DNA from: CBDBUR01 sp965212075
GTDB taxonomy: Bacteria; Pseudomonadota; Alphaproteobacteria; JAPOUT01; G958296285
Assembly (NCBI GenBank): GCA_965212075.1
Contig: OZ243043.1
Location: 682,001 to 746,000, forward strand
Direction of reading: 5' to 3'
DNA: 64,000 bases
The notes under the pieces were generated by a model. The model was not told where the DNA came from. It saw only the letters and a list, made by a program, of their open reading frames with translations, and did no database searches. Shown piece by piece: positions 16,515 to 27,200 of the stretch (positions are counted from its first letter, which is position 1; every line of letters starts with the position of its first letter). Both the position numbers and the translations under genes were made by a program.

Positions 16515-16823
16515 CTAAAGCTTGATCTTGACGTCGATGCCAGCAGCGAGATCCAGCTTCATCAGCGCATCCACCGTTTGCGGCGTGGGGTCAACAATGT
16601 CAATGATGCGCTTATGGGTGCGTATCTCAAATTGCTCGCGGCTTTTTTTATCAATGTTCGGGCCGCGCAGAACAGTGAATTTTTCAAATCGCGTTGGCAT
16701 CGGCACCGGGCCGAGCGCGTAAGAGCCGGTGCGCTCGGCGGTATGAACGATCTCGCCCGCAGATTTGTCCAAAATGCGATGGTCAAAAGCCTTCAGCGTA
16801 ATGCGGATATTTTGATTCTGCAT
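16515..16823 (-). CDS. rpsJ: Small ribosomal subunit protein uS10 (NusE)
   Basis: 102 residues from the ATG at 16823 (MQNQNIRITLKAFDHRILD). A longer frame to 16895 overlaps fusA and is rejected. Motifs GPVPMPTRFEKFTVLRGPN and DKKSREQFEIRTHKR are present. S10 acts in the 30S head and as NusE in antitermination with NusB and NusG (nusG is at 30436-30966). It follows fusA by ten bases, with no tuf gene between them. Confidence 0.97.
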   Translation of the reverse strand: MQNQNIRITLKAFDHRILDKSAGEIVHTAERTGSYALGPVPMPTRFEKFTVLRGPNIDKKSREQFEIRTHKRIIDIVDPTPQTVDALMKLDLAAGIDVKIKL

Positions 16824-16833
16824 CGTTAAACCC

Positions 16834-18909
16834 TCAAGCCGATTTCGCCAAAACTTCGTCGGAGACCATTTTTGGCACCGGCGCGTAATGGTCAAAGTGC
16901 ATCGTATATTGCGCGCGGCCTTGTGTCATAGAGCGCAATGTATTCACATAGCCAAACATGCTCGCCAGCGGCACTTGCGCCGCGATCACCTGCGCATTGC
17001 CGCGCGATTGCGTTTCGCTGATCTGGCCGCGGCGGGAATTCAAATCGCCGATCACATCGCCCATATGATCTTCCGGCGTGACAACTTCCACACGCATGAT
17101 CGGCTCAAGCAGTTTGAGTCCAGCCCTGTGCGCCACTTCGCGGAACGCCGCGCGCGCAGCAATTTCAAACGCCATCACGCTTGAATCCACATCGTGAAAA
17201 GCGCCGTCCACCAGCTCAACCCTGAAGTCGGTCAGCGGAAAGCCCGCAAGCACACCGGTTTCCTTGACCGAGGTGATCCCCTTCTCCACGCCGGGGATAT
17301 ATTCTTTGGGGATTGAACCGCCGGTGATTTTATTTTTAAACACGAAGCCCTCGCCGCGCTCGCAGGGCTCAACGATGATCTTCAGCCGCGCAAACTGCCC
17401 CGCGCCGCCGGTCTGCTTCTTATGGATATAATCTATCTCAGCCTTCTGGGTGATCGCCTCGCGATAGGCTACCTGCGGCGGCCCGACATCAGCAGCGACG
17501 TTGAACTCGCGCTTGAGGCGGTCAACGATGATCTCCAAATGCAGCTCGCCCATCCCCTTAATGATCGTCTGCCCCGATTCTAAATCGCTTGATACCCGAA
17601 ATGACGGATCCTCCTGCGCCAAACGCTTCAAAGCGATGCCCAGCTTTTCCTGATCGCTTTTCGTCTTTGGCTCAACGGCCACTTCAATGACAGGATCAGG
17701 AAACTCCATGCGCTCCAAAATAATAGGCTTGTCAACATCGCATAAAGTATCGCCGGTCGTCGTGTTTTTGAGGCCCGCCAAAGCGACAATATCGCCCGCA
17801 TAGGCTTCTTTGATGTCTTCACGCGAATTGGCATGCATCAACAGCATGCGGCCAATCCGCTCTTTATTGTCCTTGACCGGATTGAGCAAGGTCATGCCCG
17901 CATCCATTCGGCCCGAATAAACCCGCGCAAAGGTCAGCGAGCCGACAAAGGGATCGTTCATAATCTTGAACGCCAGCAAAGACAAAGGCTCGGCATCATC
18001 GGTTTTGCGCGTGATCGTCGAGTCATCCTTCGGGCTGATGCCCTCAATGGACGGAATATCCACCGGCGCGGGCAGAAAATCAATCACCGCATCTAGCAAA
18101 GGCTGAACCCCCTTATTCTTAAACGCCGATCCATTCAACACAGGCGTAAACACTTGCGCCAAAGTTCCGCGGCGAATACAGACGCACAACTGCTCCGGAG
18201 ACGGCTCCTTGCCGTCCAAATAGGCTTCCATGATGTCATCATCCTGCTCAACGGCAGTCTCAACCATTTTGGCGCGCCATGTCCCAGCTTCCTCTTTCAG
18301 CTCATCGCGGATTTCTTGCGAGAAAAACTCCGCGCCCAAAGATTCATCCTTCCAGATAATCTCTTCCATTTTGATCAAGTCAATCACGCCTTCAAAGCGA
18401 TCCTCAAATCCGATCGGCAATTGCAGCACGAGCGGCTGCGCGCCAAGACGATCAACGATCATATCCACCGTGCGGAAGAAATTCGCGCCCATGCGATCCA
18501 TCTTGTTGACAAAACAAATGCGCGGCACATGATATTTGTCAGCCTGCCGCCAAACGGTTTCAGATTGCGGCTCCACACCAGCAACAGAATCAAACACCGC
18601 AACCGCGCCATCCAGCACACGCAGCGAGCGCTCCACCTCAATCGTGAAATCCACATGGCCGGGCGTATCAATAATGTTGATGCGCTTCTTTTTCCAAAAG
18701 CAGGTCGTCGCAGCACTCGTGATCGTGATGCCGCGCTCCTGCTCCTGCTCCATCCAATCCATCGTGGCAGCGCCGTCATGAACTTCGCCGATCTTATGGC
18801 TGATGCCGGTATAATAAAGAATGCGCTCGGTCGTCGTGGTTTTGCCCGCGTCAATATGCGCCATGATGCCGATATTGCGATAATCTTTTAATTCTGTTTT
18901 GCGCGCCAT
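16834..18909 (-). CDS. fusA: Elongation factor G
   Basis: 691 residues. The G domain includes AHIDAGKTTTTERIL (P-loop, residues about 17-31), RGITITSAATT (switch I), DTPGHVDFT and NKMDR. Domains II-V follow, ending with the family-typical domain V RSMTQGRAQYTMHFDHYAPVP (partly quoted). It catalyses GTP-dependent translocation and ribosome recycling. The order rpsL-rpsG-fusA-rpsJ lacks the tufA copy found in many proteobacteria; tuf is present once in this window at 31558-32748. Confidence 0.98.
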   Translation of the reverse strand: MARKTELKDYRNIGIMAHIDAGKTTTTERILYYTGISHKIGEVHDGAATMDWMEQEQERGITITSAATTCFWKKKRINIIDTPGHVDFTIEVERSLRVLDGAVAVFDSVAGVEPQSETVWRQADKYHVPRICFVNKMDRMGANFFRTVDMIVDRLGAQPLVLQLPIGFEDRFEGVIDLIKMEEIIWKDESLGAEFFSQEIRDELKEEAGTWRAKMVETAVEQDDDIMEAYLDGKEPSPEQLCVCIRRGTLAQVFTPVLNGSAFKNKGVQPLLDAVIDFLPAPVDIPSIEGISPKDDSTITRKTDDAEPLSLLAFKIMNDPFVGSLTFARVYSGRMDAGMTLLNPVKDNKERIGRMLLMHANSREDIKEAYAGDIVALAGLKNTTTGDTLCDVDKPIILERMEFPDPVIEVAVEPKTKSDQEKLGIALKRLAQEDPSFRVSSDLESGQTIIKGMGELHLEIIVDRLKREFNVAADVGPPQVAYREAITQKAEIDYIHKKQTGGAGQFARLKIIVEPCERGEGFVFKNKITGGSIPKEYIPGVEKGITSVKETGVLAGFPLTDFRVELVDGAFHDVDSSVMAFEIAARAAFREVAHRAGLKLLEPIMRVEVVTPEDHMGDVIGDLNSRRGQISETQSRGNAQVIAAQVPLASMFGYVNTLRSMTQGRAQYTMHFDHYAPVPKMVSDEVLAKSA

Positions 18910-18921
18910 CGTCTCTGCTGC

Positions 18922-19392
18922 CTACCAGCGATAATGCGAGAAAGCGCGATTGGCTTCCGCCATGCGATGCGTGTCTTCACGTTTTTTGATTGCCGCGCCG
19001 CGATTTTCTGTGGCATCAAGCAATTCAGACGCCAGACGCTCAATCATCGTATTTTCATTGCGTCCGCGCGCGGCACGGATGAGCCAGTTCATCGCGAGCG
19101 CAAGCGCGCGATCAGGCCGCACTTCAACCGGAATCTGATACGTAGCCCCGCCAACGCGCCGCGAACGCACTTCAGCTAAAGGCCGCACATTATCCAGCGC
19201 TTTTTGAAATAAGGCTTCGGGCGCGGTGCCGGTTTTTTTCTGCGCAGACTCAAAAGCGCGATAGACAATCCGCTCAGCCGCGCCTTTGCGCCCATCATGC
19301 ATGATGCAGTTAATGAACTTGGCAATTACCGGATTGCCGAATTTGGCATCGGGCATGATTGTTGTTTTTTTTGCGCGGCGACGGCGAGCCAT
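18922..19392 (-). CDS. rpsG: Small ribosomal subunit protein uS7
   Basis: 156 residues. MARRRRAKK at the start, NCIMHDGRKGAAERIVY, the rRNA-binding RVGGATYQIPVEVRPDRALALAMNWLI (partial) and KREDTHRMAEANRAFSHYRW at the end. S7 nucleates 30S head assembly and in E. coli regulates the str operon. It lies nine bases after rpsL. Confidence 0.97.
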   Translation of the reverse strand: MARRRRAKKTTIMPDAKFGNPVIAKFINCIMHDGRKGAAERIVYRAFESAQKKTGTAPEALFQKALDNVRPLAEVRSRRVGGATYQIPVEVRPDRALALAMNWLIRAARGRNENTMIERLASELLDATENRGAAIKKREDTHRMAEANRAFSHYRW

Positions 19393-19401
19393 GATGCACC
19401 T

Positions 19402-19773
19402 CTATTTCGGACGCTTGGCGCCATATTTTGATCGGCATTGTTTGCGATCTTTAACGCCTTGTGTATCAAGTGTGCCGCGAATCATATGATAGCGAACGCC
19501 CGGCAGGTCTTGCACACGGCCACCTCTAATCATCACAACGGAATGTTCCTGCAAATTATGTCCTTCGCCCGGAATATAGGCCGTCACCTCATAGCCATTG
19601 GTCAGACGAACGCGCGCGACTTTGCGCAATGCAGAATTCGGCTTTTTCGGCGTCGTGGTGTAGACGCGCGTACACACGCCGCGCTTTTGTGGACAGCCTT
19701 GCAGCGCGGGCATTTTATTTCGCTTCATCGGCTTGCGCCGCGGCTTTCGGATCAGCTGGTTGATCGTCGGCAT
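19402..19773 (-). CDS. rpsL: Small ribosomal subunit protein uS12 with Gln88
   Basis: 123 residues, with MPTINQLIRKPRR, the decoding-centre loop TTTPKKPNSALRK (Lys43 intact) and the second loop RGGRVQDLPGVRYH. The residue at position 88, normally Lys (RVKDLPG), is Gln, encoded by CAA (19512-19510). Substitutions of this Lys in other bacteria cause streptomycin resistance and altered fidelity. The Asp that is methylthiolated in many species (the D of QDLPG) is retained. It follows a 211-base leader holding a possible promoter and a strong hairpin. Confidence 0.97.
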   Translation of the reverse strand: MPTINQLIRKPRRKPMKRNKMPALQGCPQKRGVCTRVYTTTPKKPNSALRKVARVRLTNGYEVTAYIPGEGHNLQEHSVVMIRGGRVQDLPGVRYHMIRGTLDTQGVKDRKQCRSKYGAKRPK

Positions 19774-19801
19774 GATTTTTCTTCCGCAATTTTCCTTTCA
19801 T

Positions 19802-19859
19802 AAACGCGCTACAAAAGCCGGACAGCCAATCGGCTCCGGCTTTGGCGCAGCGCGCGTTT
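19802..19859 (-). terminator. Hairpin in the rpoC-rpsL gap, attenuator or weak terminator
   Basis: A perfect nine-base inverted repeat, AAAGCCGGA (19814-19822) and TCCGGCTTT (19835-19843), is extended by outer AACGCG/CGCGTT-type pairing (about 19802-19809 with 19849-19859). On the minus strand the inner stem is followed by TTTTGT, a short T run. It lies about 30 bases before the rpsL start, so it could reduce read-through from rpoC or attenuate the str genes. The 211-base gap holds nothing else recognisable apart from the promoter candidate. Confidence 0.5.
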
Positions 19860-19943
19860 CACTTATCGTCTAAGACGAGCTTATGAGCGCACAGCGTTTG
19901 GACGCAGAACCGCCCACGAGCCTGTTTGCTCAAAAGTAGAGGA

Positions 19944-19973
19944 AAACTACCCCTCAACAGCCCCTGCCGTCAA
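19944..19973 (-). promoter_or_regulatory. Candidate str-operon promoter upstream of rpsL
   Basis: On the minus strand TTGACG (19973-19968) is followed after 18 bases by TAGTTT (19949-19944), a weak -10 (three of six). The position, just after the rpoC stop and 170 bases before rpsL, is where alphaproteobacterial str promoters usually lie. The -10 is poor, so this is tentative. Confidence 0.4.
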
Positions 19974-19984
19974 GCGGTGATTTA

Positions 19985-22900
19985 TTATTCTGCCGATAAA
20001 TTTTCGGCGGGAGCCTCCTCAATCGGGAGATCCTTGGCCGCCGACTTTTTGGCTTCCTCAGCAACCTGCGCGCGGGCATGGTCTAGCGCTTCACTGCGGC
20101 GATGCGCTTCATGGCGCAATTCCTGCATCACCCGGCCCGTGCCAACCGGTATCAGACGCCCCACAATGACATTTTCCTTCAGACCGGTCAGATTGTCGAT
20201 GCGCCCCGAAACCGCCGCACCGGTCAGGACGCGAGTCGTCTCTTGGAACGAGGCCGCCGAGATAAACGAGCCCGTCTGCAAAGATGATTTCGTGATTCCC
20301 AGCAAAATCGGCTTGGCTTGCGCCTCCTCTTTGCCTTCGGCGCGCAGCGCATCATTGACATCTTGAAAATTGGCCTTGCTGGTCTGCTCGCCGGCAAGAA
20401 ACGAACTGTCTCCTACATCGGTGATCTCAACCTTCTGCAGCATCTGGCGAATGATGATCTCAATATGCTTGTCGTTAATATAAACGCCCTGCAGGCGATA
20501 AATCTCCTGCACCGAATCGATCAGATAGCGCGCTAGAGCCGAAACGCCCGAAATGTCCAAAAGATCATGCGGATCAGGATGGCCATCAACCAAAGTTTCG
20601 CCTTTTTCAATTTCATCGCCATCGCGCACCTGCAAGTGGCGATCCTTGCCGATTTTATATTCAACGATGTCTTCATCTTTATTATCCGGATGAATCAAAA
20701 TGAGCCGCCGAGTCTTATAGCCGCGCGAAAATTCTATCCGCCCCGAACATTTCGCCAAAATCGCGTGATCGCGCGGCGGTCGCGCCTCAAACAGCTCCGC
20801 GACACGCGGCAGGCCGCCGGTGATGTCGCGAGTCTTCGCACTATCGGTCGGAATGCGCGCGAGAATGTCGCCCGCTTTGAGACTCTGTCCGCGATCGGCG
20901 GACAAAATCGCATCCGGCGACAAAGCATAGCGCGCATCTTTGCCGCCTACTTTCAGCACACTGCCTTTCTTATCTTTGATGACAATGGACGGCGCCAAAT
21001 CCGCGCCGCCAGAATGCGCACTCCAATCTATGACCACGCGCTGCGTGATGCCCGTGGTTTCGTCTACAACCTCTTTCATGGATACGCCGTCAATCATATC
21101 TTCAAAATCAACATCGCCTTTGATCTCGGTAATGATCGGCTTGGTATAAGGATCCCATTCAACGATGCGCTCGCCCTTTTTAACGCTCGCATTGTTTTTG
21201 ACCAAAAGCTTCATGCCCGATTGCAGCTTTTCACGCATGCGCTCAACGCCGTTTTTGTCAACCAAGATGAGCAGATTGTGCCGCCCGCGCCCCATCACGA
21301 TATTTTCGCCGCTGGAATTGGCAATGATGTTCGCATTTTTAATCTGAATCTTGCCATCATCCACCGCTTCCAAAAATGACTCGCTGACAATTTGCGCCGC
21401 ACCGCCAACATGGAATGTCCGCATCGTCAATTGCGTGCCCGGCTCGCCGATGGATTGCGCCGCGATGATCCCAACCGCCTCGCCGATATTAACGTCAGTG
21501 CCGCGCGCAAGATCGCGCCCATAGCATAAAGCGCAAATGCCATTGCGAGTCTGGCAGGTTAAAGGGGTGCGCACATCCACCTCTCGCACGCCCGCAGCTT
21601 CAATCGCCAGCGCCTGCTCTTCGGAAATGATTTCACCCACTTTGGCAAGAATTTCCTTTTTCGCACCGCTCTTTTTGGCAGGCGCGACAATGTCTTTGGT
21701 CGGCGTGCGGCCGGAAATCCGCTTCGCCAGCGAAACGATCTGGTTGCCCGACTCCTCCACCGGCTTGAGCGTGATGCCTTCCTGATTGCCGCAATCATGC
21801 TCGCTGACGATGCAGTCTTGTGCGACGTCCACCAGACGGCGCGTCAGATAACCCGAATTCGCCGTCTTGAGCGCGGTGTCGGCCAGCCCTTTGCGCGCGC
21901 CATGCGTTGAATTGAAATATTCCAGCATGGTCAGGCCTTCTTTGAAATTAGAAATGATCGGCGTTTCAATAATCTCGCCGGAAGGCCGCGCCATGAGGCC
22001 GCGCATGCCCGCAAGCTGCTTCATCTGTGCGGGAGAGCCCCGCGCGCCTGAATGTGCCATCATATAAAGCGAATTGATCGGCGCCACGCGCTTGGTCTCT
22101 TTATCAATATGAGACGATGAGATTTTACCCATCATCACTTCCGCAACTTTGTCAGTGCATTCCGACCAAGCGTCAATGACTTTATTGTATTTTTCACCCT
22201 GCGTGATGAGGCCTTCGGCATATTGCCGCTCATATTCGGCGACCAGCTCGCGGGTCTGCTCAACCATCGCGCTTTTTTCGGGCGGGATCATCATATCGTC
22301 TTTGCCCAGCGAGATGCCCGCTTTGCACGCCTCCCGAAAGCCCAGCGCCATCATCTGGTCGCAGAAAATCACCGTCGCCTTCTGGCCGCAGCGGCGATAG
22401 ACTTGGTCAATCACCGAAGAGATTTCTTTTGTGGTCATCAGGCGGTTAACGACATCAAACGGCAGATCAGGATGCAGCGGCAGCAATTGGCCGATCATCA
22501 TGCGCCCGGGCGTGGTGTCAACGATCTCAAAGCGGCTGGCGCCATTTTTATTCGCATTTTTATCCATCATCGCGCGGCGCGCTCTGATTTTTGAATGGAA
22601 CGTGATCAGTTTCGCGTCAAGCGCCATGCGAATTTCGGCGAGATTGGAAAATACCATGCCCTCTCCCGGCTCATTTTCAACTTCACGCGAGAGATAATAA
22701 AGCCCCAGCACGATGTCCTGACTAGGCACGATGATCGGCGAGCCGTCAGCCGGATGAAGAATGTTGTTCGTGGACATCATCAGCACACGCGCTTCAAGCT
22801 GCGCTTCAAGCGATAAAGGCACATGGACGGCCATCTGGTCGCCGTCAAAATCGGCGTTGAACGCCGTGCAGACAAGCGGGTGCAGCTGTATCGCCTTGCC

Positions 22901-24241
22901 TTCAATGAGCACAGGCTCAAACGCCTGAATGCCCAGCCTGTGGAGCGTCGGCGCGCGATTGAGCAGAACCGGATGTTCGCGGATCACCTGATCCAAAATA
23001 TCCCAAATCTCCGGACGCTCCTCTTCAATCATTTTTTTGGATTGTTTGAGCGTCGCCGACAGGCCGCGCCGCGCAAGCTGCGAATGGATAAACGGCTTAA
23101 ACAATTCAAGCGCCATATGTTTGGGCAGCCCGCATTGATGAAGCTTGAGCTCCGGTCCGACGACGATCACCGAGCGGCCTGAATAATCAACGCGCTTGCC
23201 GAGCAGATTTTGCCGAAACCGCCCCTGTTTGCCTTTGAGCATGTCCGACAAAGATTTCAGCGGCCTTTTGTTTGAGCCCGCAATGGCGCGTCCACGGCGG
23301 CCATTGTCAAACAGAGCGTCAACGGCTTCTTGCAGCATGCGCTTCTCATTGCGAATGATGATGTCGGGCGAGCGCAATTCCATCAGGCGCTTTAAGCGAT
23401 TATTGCGGTTGATCACGCGGCGATAGAGATCATTCAAGTCAGAGGTCGCAAAGCGGCTGCCCTCAAGCGGCACGAGCGGGCGCAGCTCTGGCGGCAGAAC
23501 CGGCAGAACTTTCAAAATCATCCATTCAGGACGATTGCCCGATGTGATGAACGCCTCCACCATTTTGAGCCGCCGTGCAATCTTGCGCGTTTTGGCTTCT
23601 GTGGTTGCTTCGCGCACATCAATATGAAGCTGGTCGCGCAGCTTGGGCAGATCCATCGATTCCAGCATCGTATGGACGGCTTCAGCGCCGATCTCGGCGG
23701 TGAATTCGTCCTCGCCATAATTATCACACGCTTCGCGGTATTCGTCTTCGCTGAGCAGCTGCCCGACCGCCAAGGGAGTCGTGCCGGGCTCAATGACGAT
23801 GAAGCTGTCAAAATATAAAACGCGCTCAAGAGATTTGAGCGTCATATCCAATATATTGGCAATGCGGCTCGGCAAAGATTTCATAAACCAGATATGCGCA
23901 ACCGGCGCGGCCAGCTCGACATGCCCCATGCGCTCGCGCCGCACTTTGGACAAGGTCACCTCAACGCCGCACTTCTCGCAAATGATGCCCTTATACTTCA
24001 TGCGCTTATATTTGCCGCACAGACATTCATAATCTTTGATCGGCCCGAAAATCCGCGCACAGAACAGGCCGTCCCGCTCCGGCTTGAACGTCCGGTAATT
24101 GATCGTCTCCGGCTTCTTGATCTCGCCATAAGACCAAGCGTGAATTTGCTCAGGACTCGCAATGGAAATGCGAATGAAATCAAAATTGTCATCAACTTTG
24201 CTGCTTGCGTTAAAAATATCGAGTGCTTCTTCAGTGCTCAT
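19985..24241 (-). CDS. rpoC: RNA polymerase beta' subunit
   Basis: 1418 residues, full length. The N-terminal zinc ribbon CLCGKYK...CEKCG is near residues 73-92, the catalytic Mg motif NADFDGDQM near 460, the bridge-helix and trigger-loop region around GLMARPSGEIIETPI, and the second zinc site with CQTRNGICALCYG near 890-905. The C-terminus has an alphaproteobacterial-type acidic end (DLPIEEAPAENLSAE). It binds RpoB, alpha and omega in core polymerase. It starts ten bases after rpoB. Confidence 0.98.
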   Translation of the reverse strand: MSTEEALDIFNASSKVDDNFDFIRISIASPEQIHAWSYGEIKKPETINYRTFKPERDGLFCARIFGPIKDYECLCGKYKRMKYKGIICEKCGVEVTLSKVRRERMGHVELAAPVAHIWFMKSLPSRIANILDMTLKSLERVLYFDSFIVIEPGTTPLAVGQLLSEDEYREACDNYGEDEFTAEIGAEAVHTMLESMDLPKLRDQLHIDVREATTEAKTRKIARRLKMVEAFITSGNRPEWMILKVLPVLPPELRPLVPLEGSRFATSDLNDLYRRVINRNNRLKRLMELRSPDIIIRNEKRMLQEAVDALFDNGRRGRAIAGSNKRPLKSLSDMLKGKQGRFRQNLLGKRVDYSGRSVIVVGPELKLHQCGLPKHMALELFKPFIHSQLARRGLSATLKQSKKMIEEERPEIWDILDQVIREHPVLLNRAPTLHRLGIQAFEPVLIEGKAIQLHPLVCTAFNADFDGDQMAVHVPLSLEAQLEARVLMMSTNNILHPADGSPIIVPSQDIVLGLYYLSREVENEPGEGMVFSNLAEIRMALDAKLITFHSKIRARRAMMDKNANKNGASRFEIVDTTPGRMMIGQLLPLHPDLPFDVVNRLMTTKEISSVIDQVYRRCGQKATVIFCDQMMALGFREACKAGISLGKDDMMIPPEKSAMVEQTRELVAEYERQYAEGLITQGEKYNKVIDAWSECTDKVAEVMMGKISSSHIDKETKRVAPINSLYMMAHSGARGSPAQMKQLAGMRGLMARPSGEIIETPIISNFKEGLTMLEYFNSTHGARKGLADTALKTANSGYLTRRLVDVAQDCIVSEHDCGNQEGITLKPVEESGNQIVSLAKRISGRTPTKDIVAPAKKSGAKKEILAKVGEIISEEQALAIEAAGVREVDVRTPLTCQTRNGICALCYGRDLARGTDVNIGEAVGIIAAQSIGEPGTQLTMRTFHVGGAAQIVSESFLEAVDDGKIQIKNANIIANSSGENIVMGRGRHNLLILVDKNGVERMREKLQSGMKLLVKNNASVKKGERIVEWDPYTKPIITEIKGDVDFEDMIDGVSMKEVVDETTGITQRVVIDWSAHSGGADLAPSIVIKDKKGSVLKVGGKDARYALSPDAILSADRGQSLKAGDILARIPTDSAKTRDITGGLPRVAELFEARPPRDHAILAKCSGRIEFSRGYKTRRLILIHPDNKDEDIVEYKIGKDRHLQVRDGDEIEKGETLVDGHPDPHDLLDISGVSALARYLIDSVQEIYRLQGVYINDKHIEIIIRQMLQKVEITDVGDSSFLAGEQTSKANFQDVNDALRAEGKEEAQAKPILLGITKSSLQTGSFISAASFQETTRVLTGAAVSGRIDNLTGLKENVIVGRLIPVGTGRVMQELRHEAHRRSEALDHARAQVAEEAKKSAAKDLPIEEAPAENLSAE

Positions 24242-24251
24242 AATGATCTCC

Positions 24252-27200
24252 CTAGCTCTCCCGATGGCCGAGTTCTATGTTCAGCCCAAGCGAGCGCATT
24301 TCCATAACCAGAACGTTAAAGCTCTCCGGCACGCCGGCAGTGAATTTGTCGCTGCCCTGCACGATCTCCTCATAGGCCTTCGTGCGGCCAGCAACATCAT
24401 CAGATTTAATCGTCAGCATCTCCTGCAAAGTGTAGCCCGCGCCATAGGCTTCAAGCGCCCAGACCTCCATCTCGCCGAAGCGCTGGCCGCCAAACTTCGC
24501 TTTGCCGCCAAGCGGCTGCTGCGTCACCAGACTATAAGGCCCAACCGAGCGCGCGTGAATCTTCTCATCCACCAAATGATGCAGCTTCATCATATATATA
24601 TAGCCCACCGTCACAGGCCGCTCGAAAACCACGCCCGTCTGGCCGTCATAGAGCGTCACCTGCCCGGAGCCATCAAAACCGACTTTCTCCAGCCAAGCGG
24701 TGATCTCTTCTTCTTTGGCGCCATCAAAGACAGGTGTGCCAACCGGCACGCCAACTTTTAAGCGCTCCGCCGCCGAGAGCAATTCCTTGTCGGACTTTTT
24801 CATCACCGGCGCACTGGCGCCATAAATCGCTTCCATCTCTTCGCGCAATTGTTTTGCATTATGCTGCTGCCGCCATGCTTCCAGTCCGGCGGCGATGCGC
24901 CGTCCCATGCCCGCGCAGGCCCAGCCCAAATGGGTTTCCAAAATCTGCCCGACATTCATCCGGCTAGGCACACCGAGAGGATTCAGCACAATATCAACGA
25001 TCGTTCCATCTTCCAGATGCGGCATATCCTCAATCGGCGTGATCTTGCTGATGACGCCCTTATTGCCATGCCGTCCGGCCATTTTGTCGCCCTGCCTGAT
25101 CTTGCGCTTGACCGCAACAAAAACCTTGACGATCTTCATCACGCCCGGCATCAGATCTGAGCCCGATTGAACTTTCTCCGACTTCTCATCAAAGCGCTGG
25201 TCAAGACGCTTTTCACCTTCTTCAAAAGCGAGGCGCAACACTTCGGCCTCGCTCATCGCCTTTTCATCCTGCGGCACGATATCCCACCATTGACGCTGCG
25301 GTATGTCATCAAGTATCGCCTGCGTGATCGCCGTGCCAGACTTCAGCCCGCTGCCATGCGCAGCCGTCTTGCCTATCAAGATTTGCTGCAGGCGATTATA
25401 GATATTGCGGCGCAGAACAGCGCGTTCGTCATCACGATCGCGCATCAGCCGTTCAACCTCGCTTGTCTCAATCGTCAGCGCGCGCGCGTCTTTGTCTATG
25501 CCGTGCCGGTTGAAAATCCGCACCTCCACGACCGTGCCGGTCGCGCCCGGCGGCAGGCGCAAAGAAGTATCGCGCACTTCAGATGCCTTTTCGCCAAAAA
25601 TGGCGCGCAGTAATTTTTCTTCAGCGGTCATCGGTGATTCACTTTTCGGCGTCGTCTTGCCGACGAGAATGTCGCCCGCTGAAACTTGCGCGCCAATATA
25701 AACGACGCCAACTTCGTCAAGATTGCTGAGATTCTCTTCACTGACATTAGGCACGTCACGGGTGATTTCCTCAGGGCCTAATTTCGTATCGCGCGCCATC
25801 ACTTCAAAAGACTCAATATGAATAGATGTAAATACATCATCGCGCACGAGCCGCTCGGAAATCAGGATTGAATCTTCAAAGTTGTAGCCATTCCAAGGCA
25901 TAAAGGCGACGAGCACATTGCGGCCAAGTGCGAGTTCGCCGTGATCGGTAGCCGGGCCGTCAGCGATGATGTCGCCTTTCTGAACGCGCTGCCCGACATA
26001 AACGAGCGGCTTCTGGTTGATGCAGGAATTCTGGTTGGAGCGCTGGAATTTGCGAAGATTATAAATATCAACGCCCGGATCGGCGGTGTCGCGCGCATAA
26101 GAGGCGCGAATGAAAATTCTTTTGGCATCCACTTGATCAACCACGCCGTCGCGCTTGGCGACGACTGCCGCGCCGCTATCGCGCGCGACGATGGCCTCCA
26201 TGCCGGTGCCCACGAGCGGCGCGCGCGCACACATCAAAGGCACAGCCTGACGCTGCATGTTAGAGCCCATCAAAGCGCGATTGGCGTCATCGTTTTCAAG
26301 AAAGGGTATCAGCGCCGCAGCAATGGAGATGATCTGCTTGGGTGAGACATCCATAAAATCAATTTCCTCAGGCGACACAAATTCAAATCCGCCATGCACG
26401 CGGCAATTGGCGCTCTCTTCTTGAATCTGGCCGCTGGCGCTGATCGAGATATTGGCTTGCGCGATGCGATAACGCACCTCCTCAATCGCCGACAGATAGA
26501 CGATCTCATCGGTCACCTTGCCTTTGATAACACGGCGATAGGGGCTTTCAATTAGGCCATAAGCGTTAATCCGCGCATAGGTGGCAAGCGAATTGATCAG
26601 ACCGATGTTCGGGCCTTCAGGCGTCTCAATCGGGCATATGCGGCCATAATGGGTCGGATGGACGTCGCGCACTTCAAAGCCGGCGCGCTCGCGGGTCAGG
26701 CCGCCAGGGCCAAGCGCTGATAGGCGGCGCTTATGCGTGATCTCCGACAGAGGATTGGTCTGGTCCATAAATTGCGACAATTGCGATGAGCCAAAAAATT
26801 CATGCACCATCGCCATAATCGGCTTTGAGTTGATCAGCACTTGCGGCGCGCAATTGTCAATTTCCACCGAGCCCATGCGCTCGCGAATGGCGCGCTCCAT
26901 GCGCAGCAGACCGATGCGATATTGATTCTCCATCAGCTCGCCAACCGAGCGCACCCGCCGATTGCCGAGATTATCAATATCATCAATCTCCCCGCGCCCC
27001 GAGCGCAGATCAACCAATGTCTTGATGATTTCAATGATGTCCTCTTTCGTCAAAGTCAGATGCGTGATCGGCGTGTCAACATTGAGACGCATATTTATCT
27101 TCATGCGCCCGACAGGCGACAGATCATAGCGCTCGGAATCAAAAAACATGCTTTTGAACAAAGCTTCCGCCGTTTCCACCGGCGGCGCATCGCCCGGCCT

